The notes beneath the pieces were generated by a model. It had not been told where the DNA came from, ran no database searches, and worked only from the letters and a program-made list of their open reading frames with translations. The translations under genes were made by a program, and so were the position numbers. Below are positions 56,556 through 64,000 of a DNA stretch of 64,000 bases, piece after piece (within the stretch, counting starts at the first letter, position 1; each line of letters opens with the position of its first letter). Source of the stretch: Massilia frigida (GTDB lineage: Bacteria > Pseudomonadota > Gammaproteobacteria > Burkholderiales > Burkholderiaceae_D); contig NZ_WHJG01000003.1 in the NCBI RefSeq assembly GCF_011682175.1, positions 248,001 to 312,000 of the forward strand, given 5' to 3'.

Positions 56556-57047
56556 GTGGATAATCCTTACGCGCCGCCGGGATCGGACAGCACGCTGGTG
56601 CAGGAACACGGCGACATGGGCACGCCGGCCTGGTGCGACGCGCGCGGGCGCATCGGCCGCTTGCGTTACCTGGTGTATGCAACAGTACCGTCGACCCTTG
56701 TGGTGGCCCCGGTGTGCTTATTGATTGACTGGCTCGGCCTGGCCGAACGGCCTGTCGCGGTGCAGCTGCTGCTCCTTGTGTTGGCGATTGCCGTGGCGGC
56801 CGTGCTGGCGCTGATGACGCGGCGGCGCCTGCGCGACCTGGGGCAGCCGGGGTGGTGGACGCTGATCTTGCTGCTGCCGCCGATCAACCTGCTGCTGATC
56901 GGCTTTCTGCTGGTCCGCCCCGGCGACGCGAGCCGCAACCGCTACGGGCCGCCACCATCGGACAACACGACGCTGGTGGCGGCCGGGACGTGGATGGTGC
57001 TGCTGATCGCGGTCACCGGGCTCGCAGCGCTGTTCGATATCGGTTGA
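56556..57047 (+). CDS. DUF805 membrane protein (paralogue 3, GTG start)
   Basis: A 163-residue DUF805 protein: MDNPYAPPGSDS, GRIGRLRYLVY, MTRRRLRDLGQPGWWTL and LLPPINLLLIGFLLVRPGDASRNRYGPPPSDN. An ATG at 56535 is in frame, but the GTG at 56556 has AGGAG six bases upstream and gives the same NPYA-P opening as the paralogues, so it is preferred. It lies 46 bases after paralogue 2. Confidence 0.85.
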   Translation: MDNPYAPPGSDSTLVQEHGDMGTPAWCDARGRIGRLRYLVYATVPSTLVVAPVCLLIDWLGLAERPVAVQLLLLVLAIAVAAVLALMTRRRLRDLGQPGWWTLILLLPPINLLLIGFLLVRPGDASRNRYGPPPSDNTTLVAAGTWMVLLIAVTGLAALFDIG

Positions 57048-57070
57048 GCCGTAGCACCCGGCGCGTCAGC

Positions 57071-57463
57071 TTACTCGGTGCGGTGAATTGCGCAGATCTT
57101 ATTGCCGTCCGGATCACGCACATAGGCCAGGTGCATCGGTCCCAGGCTGGTCTCGCGCTTGCCTGGCGGGTCTTCACAGGCATCGCCGCCATGCGCCAGC
57201 GCCGATTCGTAAAATTGCTGCACGTGCTCGGGCGAGTTGCATTTGAAGGCAATGGTGCCGCCGTTCGCATAGGTCGCTTCTTCGCCGTTGATCGGCTCGG
57301 TGACGCAAAAGACTTGTCCGTCGTGGCGGTAGAACAGGCGCACGTGGCCGGAATGCGCCTTGTTGTGCAGCGGTTCGCCCGCCCCGAGCGTGCCGAGCAC
57401 AGCGTCGTAAAACCGTTTTGACCGTTCGATATCGTTTGAACCGAGCATGATATGGCTGAACAT
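57071..57463 (-). CDS. VOC (glyoxalase/bleomycin-resistance-like) protein
   Basis: A 130-residue protein of the vicinal-oxygen-chelate superfamily. It begins MFSHIMLGSNDIERSKRFYDAVLGTLG, the standard first module with a metal-type His5, and ends MHLAYVRDPDGNKICAIHR, the second module. The substrate cannot be told. It is inserted in reverse between the third and fourth DUF805 genes and is convergent with the third. No product link to the DUF805 genes is evident. Confidence 0.88.
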   Translation of the reverse strand: MFSHIMLGSNDIERSKRFYDAVLGTLGAGEPLHNKAHSGHVRLFYRHDGQVFCVTEPINGEEATYANGGTIAFKCNSPEHVQQFYESALAHGGDACEDPPGKRETSLGPMHLAYVRDPDGNKICAIHRTE

Positions 57464-57567
57464 ATTTTCTCCGTGTTATGCCCTGAAGAATTTCGGGGCT
57501 GGACCTTATGATAATGTAAATAGGCACACAAGAAATTTTTCCGCCAATCCATTCATGGGAGTTCCAA

Positions 57568-58236
57568 TTGAATAATCTGTATGCCGCACCCACCGCCGAC
57601 ATGACGGCCCGTGCCGGCACTGGCGAAACCTATGTGCCGCGCATGTTTGCCATGAATGGCCGCATCGGCCGCGTGCGTTATCTGGTCTATTCCACGTTTC
57701 TGTGGACCGCGGTCTTGCTCTTGATCACCGCCATGGTTGTCGTGCTCGTGAGGACGTTCAGCCCCATGATGGGCTTGTTCGGACTGGTGATACTGCTCCC
57801 CGCGCTGGCCGCCACGTTCATCCTCACGCGCCGCCGCCTGCACGATATGGAGCTGTCCGGCTGGTTTGGACTGCTGCACCTGGTCCCGCTCGTGAACCTC
57901 TTTTTTAACCTGTGGATGTTCTTCGGGCCCGGCGCCGAGGGGGCGAACAAGTACGGCTTGCCGCCAGCGCCGAACACGCGCGTGATGGTGATCGCCGCCT
58001 GGGTACTCCCGATCGCCTTTGCCGCATCGATGCCGAGTCTGATGACGTTGGAAGAAAAGTGGATTTACATGATCTTCTATGGCGAGGCCGCCGGGTCCGG
58101 GAAGACCCGGGATCCCTTTTCGGCTCGCAACGCGCCGGCCGAGGATGATGGCGCAACGGCGTCGGGAGACGCCAGCGCCGATAGCGGGGCTCCCGCCGAG
58201 GCCCCAGCCGCGGCGGCGCCGGCGTCGGCCAACTGA
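57568..58236 (+). CDS. DUF805 membrane protein (paralogue 4, TTG start)
   Basis: A 222-residue DUF805 protein: MNNLYAAPTADM, GRIGRVRYLVYS, LTRRRLHDMELSGWFGLLHLVPLVNLFFNLWMFFGPGAEGANKYGLPPAPN. A long Ala/Ser/Pro-rich disordered tail follows (about 175-222). The start is TTG at 57568 with GGGAG six bases upstream; no ATG fits the family N-terminus. It is convergent with the DUF58 gene. Confidence 0.83.
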   Translation: MNNLYAAPTADMTARAGTGETYVPRMFAMNGRIGRVRYLVYSTFLWTAVLLLITAMVVVLVRTFSPMMGLFGLVILLPALAATFILTRRRLHDMELSGWFGLLHLVPLVNLFFNLWMFFGPGAEGANKYGLPPAPNTRVMVIAAWVLPIAFAASMPSLMTLEEKWIYMIFYGEAAGSGKTRDPFSARNAPAEDDGATASGDASADSGAPAEAPAAAAPASAN

Positions 58237-58268
58237 GCGGGCGCGACGGTCCTACATCACGAGCGGGC

Positions 58269-59577
58269 TTACAGCTGCCCGCTCTCCTTGATGTCGAGGT
58301 AGCGGTTCACCAGCGCCGTGCTGAGCTGGTCGGGCGTGATGTCGATCAGGCGCTCGGCGCGGATGCCCAGGCGCCGGATGGCCTCGCGCCGCTGTTGCAG
58401 GTAGTGCACCGTGGCGCTGTAGCGCAGCGCGCCGGGGAAGCTGTCGACCGCCTTGCTGCGCGCGCCGTCCATGACTTTTTCGCGCAGGCTGGCGCAGATC
58501 ACCAGGTGCTTGCTCGACATCAGCTCGCAGGCCGAGCGCAGCGCGGTGTCGTCCTCGTCGCGCAGGTTGGTGATGATGACGACAAAAGCGCGCTTGCTCA
58601 GGCGGTTGAGCAGGTTGGTGGCCGCCTGAAGATAGTCCGGCGCCATTTCGGACGGCTGCACGTCGTACACCGCGCCGAGCAGGCGATCGAGCCCGTTGCG
58701 GCCCTTGAGCGGCGCCACCCAGCGGGTATCGCCGCCGAAGGTCATCAGGCCGACCGCGTCACCCTGTTTCTGCGCCAGGAAGCCGAGCGTGAGCACGGCG
58801 TTGAGCGCGTGGTCGAAGTGGGTGGTGGTGTCGTCGCGCGCCAGCATGCGGCGTCCGGTATCGAGCAGGAATACGACTTGCTGGTCGCGCTCTTCCTGGT
58901 ACTCGCGGGTGATCGGCTTCTGGCGCCGCGCGGTGGCTTTCCAGTCGATCGAACGCATGCTGTCGCCGTCGCGGTATTCGCGCAGCTGGCGGAAGTCGGT
59001 GCCTTCGCCGCGGCGCCGCTTGCGGATGGCGCCGGCCGCCGGTGCGCGGCGGTCGGTCGCGCTCAGGGTGTGCCCGAGCAGCTTGGAGAAATCGGGGAAC
59101 ACCTTGATGCTGCTCGGCGCGCCGATGCGGTGCACGCGCTGCCACAGGCGCAGCGGCGAGCGCACGCGCAGGTGGGCCGGCCCGAAACTGGCCGGGCCGC
59201 GCTGGTCGGCGCACAGGCTATAGCTGACGGCGGCGTACTCGCCCGGCGCGATCCGGCTGCGGTGGCTCAGGCCTTCCATCGCCCAGGTGGCGGGGTAGTC
59301 GTCGTACAGGTCGAGCGCGACATGGCGGCCGCCCTCGTTGTGCAGCTTGAGCGTGACCTTGTTCCAGGTACCGACCGGCCACACGCCGGCCAGTTCGCGC
59401 TCGACGCGCAGCAGCGGCGCCTTGCGCGAAATCCAGGCGTCGACGCAGGCCAGCGCCAGCGCGGCCAGGCCCGCTCCCTGCCACAGCGGCAGCAGCGCCT
59501 CGACGTGGCTGGCCGCCAGGCCAAGCAAGGTCCAGCCGCCGGCAACCAGCAGCAGGGTGCGCGACGGGGTCAGTACG

Positions 59578-59585
<8 letters not shown>
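58269..59585 (-). CDS. DUF58 (vWA-like) protein
   Basis: A 438-residue membrane-associated protein. Two hydrophobic segments (about 10-45) come first. A beta domain follows, then the DUF58 signature DFRQLREYRDGDSMRSIDWKATAR near residue 205, followed by a vWA-like domain. In QQVVFLLDTGRRML the metal site Ser is Gly. The start overlaps the MoxR gene stop by eight bases. Such proteins are partners of MoxR ATPases in this conserved operon; a role in envelope assembly or protein maturation is inferred from that context. The last gene of the reverse-strand operon. Confidence 0.9.
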
Positions 59586-60571
<986 letters not shown>

Positions 60572-60582
<11 letters not shown>

Positions 60583-61999
60583 AGTGATTTCTCAGTTCTT
60601 GAAGAGTGCGGATCTGACGGGTGAATCGGGTGACATGGCTGGCGGCGTCTTGCTGCAGCGCTTCGCTGACGTCGGCCTCGGGCAGTGCGCAGTCGCGCGC
60701 CAGGGTGGCCCACAGCTGGTTTTCCGGCATGCGGAACAGGGCCGGGGCGCGGCGCCGGATCAGGGCCAGGGTATCGTCGCGCGCGGCCTCGAGCAGCAGC
60801 TGGCGCCCGCCATCGGCCTTCCACAGCCAGGCCCCGCTGGCGTCGATATGTTCGATCAGCGAGCGCCGTTCAGCCTTGGGCGCGGGCACGATCGGGCCGA
60901 AACGGCGCACCGCGGCCCAGAACATCAGTGCCACGCCGACCGCCAGGCTGACCAGGAACAGGCTGTAATTGCGCCACAGCGCCTTGTACCAGGGCAGCAC
61001 GTTGAGGTTGCGCACGATGGTGACGTGGCGGCCCGGCGCCAGCTCGGCCAGGGCCAGCAGCAGCTCGGCGTGGTCGCGCTCGTCCAGGCTGTAGTTATCG
61101 AAGTAATCGGTGGCCAGCAAGACCACCTGGCCCTTGCCTTCGCGGTAGACGCGCACGGCGCCGCCATCGTCATCGCTCCAGAGCGGGGCGACGGCCTTGG
61201 GCAGGCTGACCAGTTCGCGCGAGCTGCCGTCGAGTTCGAGCGCATGGGTCTTGCCGGGCAGGACCAGGTGGCTGACGGTTTTGTCGCGCTCGCGCCGGGC
61301 GGCGGCGATCGCTTCCGGCTTGTCCTTGTCTTCGTCGGCCGGCCGGGTGCGGCATTTGCACGCCTTGGCGTCGCGCCGCCCGCGCGCGCCGAAGCGGTCG
61401 GTGAGCGGGTCGCCTTCGGCCACGGCGGTGAACGGTGAACGGACGGCCCGCGTGGGCGGCGTGGGTTCTTCGTCTTCGTCTTCGTCGTCCTCGTCCTCGT
61501 CCTCGTCATCCTCGTTGGCCTTGCTCCCGTCCTTGTCCTGGGCGCTGGCGGAAGCGGGGGCGGACGCTGGCTTGGCCTCGTCTTCCGCCTCCTCCTCGTC
61601 TTCTTCTTCGCTGGCCGGTTCCAGCGCGGCGAGTGCGGCTTCTTCGGCAGTGCTCAGCGAGCGCGGTTCGGCAATCAGGGTATTGCCGCGCCGAACCCAG
61701 TCGAGTATTTCCTGGGCCTGGCCCGGCAGCGCCGTGCCCGAGGCGCCGCTGAGAATCATGGTGCCGCCCGCGACTTTCGGTAACACCAGTTCGCCGAGCG
61801 AGCCGACCCCGTTGACGACCTGGCCGTTGCGGCGCAGCAGGAGCGTGGCGGCCAGCATGCGGTCTTTCATGGCCGCCTCGGACCGGTAATAACGTGATTC
61901 CCAGCGCAGTTCCATCAGGTCGTACCAGCACCAGGTGCCGAGGGCGCCGAGGGCCACCAGGGCCAGTACGGACAGGATGCTTTTCAGGTTGTCGTTCAT
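60572..61999 (-). CDS. DUF4350 domain protein with acidic insert
   Basis: A 475-residue protein, anchored by spans at about 5-25 and 352-372. The central DUF4350/GATase-like part includes RRGNTLIAEPRSLSTAEEAAL and GKGQVVLLATDYFDNYSLDERDHAELLLAL. Between them, residues about 125-200 are an insert of runs of Asp and Glu with Ala/Ser/Pro, unusual for the family. A cysteine pair (CKC) follows near residue 210. The ATG at 61999 overlaps the DUF4129 stop as ATGA; the open frame to 62038 is not needed. Confidence 0.83.
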
Positions 62000-63594
62000 G
62001 CCGCCGTCTCCCGCAGTGCGCCGAACTGCGTATCCCATGCGGCGCAGCAGGCCAGCAGGGCGTCATCGGCGGGCCAGCGCGCGGCGTAGGCGCCGCCCAG
62101 CCACAGGGAGGTGGCGTTGATGGCCACTTCCAGGCGCCCGGGCGAGAGCTGCTGGTGCTGCGCGGCCTGGCGCGCCAGGCGCAGGCAGTCGCCTTCGGTA
62201 TCACCCTGGCGCAGGGCCAGCGCATCTTCGGTGACCAGGCGCGACAGGGTGGCGCGGTACAGCAGGGCCAGGGCGGCGCGCTGCTCGCCGCGGCTCCACA
62301 GGATGCGCACCTGGGCCGTCACGTCGGGCGGCAGCGATTCGGCGCGGATATTCAGGCCGCCTATTTCGGTGGCCACGCGCGCCTTGGCCGCCCGCTCGAA
62401 GGAGGGGAAGTGGTGGCGGTAGCGGTACAGCACCCAGGCCACCAGGCCGATGGCGAGCGCGATGAACAGCACCTTGAGAATGGCGGCGATCAGGTTCATG
62501 TCGAACGAGGAACGGGGGCGTACCTCCTTCTTCCTTTCCTTGATGGCGCGCTTCTTGAACTCCCAGCTTTCCACGCATTCGTAGCCGCGCAGGTCGGGTT
62601 CGGCATATAACTGGTCGAGCTGCTGGCGGATGCGCGCCTGTTCGGGCGCTTGCAGCGGACCGCGTTCGGGCAAGTCCATGCCCTTGGGCGGTTCGCATTT
62701 GGCGGGCGCCGGGGCCGGCGCGGCCGGTGCCGCACTGACCGGGGCGGGCACGCCGGACAGCGCCAGCAGCATGCCGGCGCCGGCCAGCGCCAGCAGCACC
62801 GATGTGGGCGCGGCGGCGCGCGCGCGCAGCGCTGGCGGGCGCTTGATCTGGCGCAGCTTGATTTCCAGATCCCAGGCTTCCATGCTGGCGCGGCGGTTCA
62901 GGTACAGGGTAAAGCAGCAGGCCGTGTAGACCGGCGCCATCAGCGCGGTGGACAGGGCGAAGGCGCCCAGGGTGAGCAACTCCGTCAGCACATTGACGCC
63001 GTCGCCGGTCAGGCTGGCAAACAGGAAAAAGGGATTGCCGATCTTGCCGTCGGCGGCAAAAATGCCGATGAAGCCCAGGGCGCCCAGTTGCAGCACCACT
63101 TCCAGGTGGGCGCAGACGACGCCGAACCAGGCCGCCGAGGAGGCGGCCCCGTTCTTGCCGAGCGCGCTGCGGCGCGCACTGGCGACCGAGCCGCGGGCGC
63201 CTTCCAGCTGCCAGACCGGTTGCCAAAAGCCGCGTCCGGCGCTGATCAGGCGGCCCCAGGTGATCAGGCGGAACCAGCCGCCGCCGAGCTGGCCCGGCCA
63301 GGCGCGTACCGCTTCCTGCCAGGTGACGGCGGTGCCGAACACCTGGCGCGAGAGCACGTACAGGGGCGCGCGTTCGAGCAGGGGCTTGAACCACCAGGCC
63401 AGGATCAGCCAGGCCCAGGCCAGGTCGGGCCGCCACACGGTCAGCGCGGCGCACACGGCGACCAGCGGCAGCCACAGCGCCAGGAAGGCCATGTAGGCGG
63501 CGCCGGCGTGCGAATGGAGCAGGCTGAACCCGAGGTCGAGCGCCTGGGCATTGGTGCGCGGGCGCAGTTCGATCTGCAGTTTGTCGATTTGCAT
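61996..63594 (-). CDS. DUF4129 domain transmembrane protein
   Basis: A 532-residue membrane protein with several spans in the first 290 residues (SLLHSHAGAAYMAFLALWLPLVAVC and later). A periplasmic stretch follows, then a span (about 365-385) and the C-terminal DUF4129 helical domain (ILWSRGEQRAALALLYRATLSRLV, LRLARQAAQ). It starts eight bases after the SpoIIM-like gene and overlaps the DUF4350 gene. Function is unknown; it belongs to the standard MoxR-DUF58-DUF4350-DUF4129-SpoIIM-RDD gene group. Confidence 0.82.
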   Translation of the reverse strand: MQIDKLQIELRPRTNAQALDLGFSLLHSHAGAAYMAFLALWLPLVAVCAALTVWRPDLAWAWLILAWWFKPLLERAPLYVLSRQVFGTAVTWQEAVRAWPGQLGGGWFRLITWGRLISAGRGFWQPVWQLEGARGSVASARRSALGKNGAASSAAWFGVVCAHLEVVLQLGALGFIGIFAADGKIGNPFFLFASLTGDGVNVLTELLTLGAFALSTALMAPVYTACCFTLYLNRRASMEAWDLEIKLRQIKRPPALRARAAAPTSVLLALAGAGMLLALSGVPAPVSAAPAAPAPAPAKCEPPKGMDLPERGPLQAPEQARIRQQLDQLYAEPDLRGYECVESWEFKKRAIKERKKEVRPRSSFDMNLIAAILKVLFIALAIGLVAWVLYRYRHHFPSFERAAKARVATEIGGLNIRAESLPPDVTAQVRILWSRGEQRAALALLYRATLSRLVTEDALALRQGDTEGDCLRLARQAAQHQQLSPGRLEVAINATSLWLGGAYAARWPADDALLACCAAWDTQFGALRETAA

Positions 63595-63602
63595 GGCGGC
63601 CC

Positions 63603-64000
63603 TTATTGCTTGCCGCGGCCGGCGAACAGGAAAAATCCGATCACCAGCGCCCAGCAGATGCCGCCGACGCTGTACTTGACCTGGATCGGAATCGCGCCCG
63701 AGCCGGACCAGAACGCTTCAAAGAAGGCGGCGAACATGGTCATCAGGCTACCGCCGACGATCACCGGGAACATGCTCTGGCTGGTGGCGAAGAGCGCGTG
63801 CGCACGGGTGCGCCGGCCCGGGTGGATCAGGGTCAGGCCGAGCCGGATGCCGGACATGGAGCACAGCAGCAGCCCGGTAATTTCCAGGCTGGAGTGGGTG
63901 ATCACGAACGACCAGAACTGGTGGACGGTGGCCGGGTCGCGGCTCAGCCAGGCGCCGATCACGCCCATGTGCATGCCGTTCAGGCCCAGGCTGATCAAGG
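63603..64000 (-). CDS. SpoIIM/DUF95-like membrane protein, cut by window edge
   Basis: At least 132 C-terminal residues of a membrane protein; the start lies beyond 64000. Visible are HMGVIGAWLSRDPATVHQFWSFVITHSSLEITGLLLCSMSGIRLGLTLIHPGRRTR and two further spans ending VIGFFLFAGRGKQ. This is the C-terminal half of stage-II-sporulation-protein-M-like (DUF95) proteins, which in non-sporulating bacteria accompany MoxR and DUF58 genes. It ends eight bases before the DUF4129 start. Confidence 0.8.
   Translation of the reverse strand, partial: LISLGLNGMHMGVIGAWLSRDPATVHQFWSFVITHSSLEITGLLLCSMSGIRLGLTLIHPGRRTRAHALFATSQSMFPVIVGGSLMTMFAAFFEAFWSGSGAIPIQVKYSVGGICWALVIGFFLFAGRGKQ

Overview
The window looks like a high-GC betaproteobacterial chromosome, most likely Oxalobacteraceae (Massilia/Duganella-like). 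This rests on the gene orders argF-argG and M48 protease-phhB-rsgA beside a divergent orn, on the close match of individual proteins to that group as I remember it, and on GC-rich palindromic repeats scattered between genes. No rRNA, tRNA or CRISPR was recognised. Assignments come from reading translations and motifs, not from database searches.

Region 1 (1-16 kb) is mainly housekeeping. It holds argF-argG, a GNAT acetyltransferase, an orphan TPR-GAF histidine kinase, the coupled M48 protease-phhB-rsgA operon, orn, an aldo/keto reductase, a membrane-anchored patatin phospholipase, a DUF3592 gene, a deleted HPP-CBS pseudogene, a YecA/SEC-C protein and an SrkA-like kinase. Region 2 (16-34 kb) holds a 1075-residue Ala/Glu coiled-coil protein with 98-residue repeats, a periplasmic binding protein and a large inverted repeat. 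It continues with a three-domain polysaccharide deacetylase-caspase-TPR protein, DUF475 and DUF212 membrane proteins, an RND efflux pair with promoter and terminator, a Thr/Gly/Ser-repeat lipoprotein, an NAD(P)HX dehydratase, a histidine phosphatase and a TcyP-like cystine symporter.

Region 3 (34.2-39.7 kb) is an accessory patch with many non-coding stretches and decayed genes. It contains an Xre/MbcA/ParS-RES toxin-antitoxin locus with a truncated toxin, an array of short repeats that ends the toxin frame, a TetR regulator divergent from a secreted YdhR-like protein with overlapping promoters and three operator-like repeats, a HhH-TfoX_C protein, and a 481-bp relic of a Tn402/Tn5053-type transposon.

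Region 4 (39.7-64 kb) holds an alpha-2-macroglobulin/PbpC pair, then a tightly overlapping five-gene MoxR-vWA-beta-propeller (bpX-type) locus with a tandem duplication of the vWA-propeller gene. Four DUF805 membrane-protein paralogues follow, with a VOC gene inserted in reverse. The window closes with a second, reverse-strand MoxR operon (SpoIIM-like, DUF4129, DUF4350, MoxR, DUF58) that is cut by the window edge.

The most notable content is the bpX-type ternary system with its DUF805 array, the deacetylase-caspase-TPR fusion, and the compact transposon and toxin-antitoxin remains in region 3.
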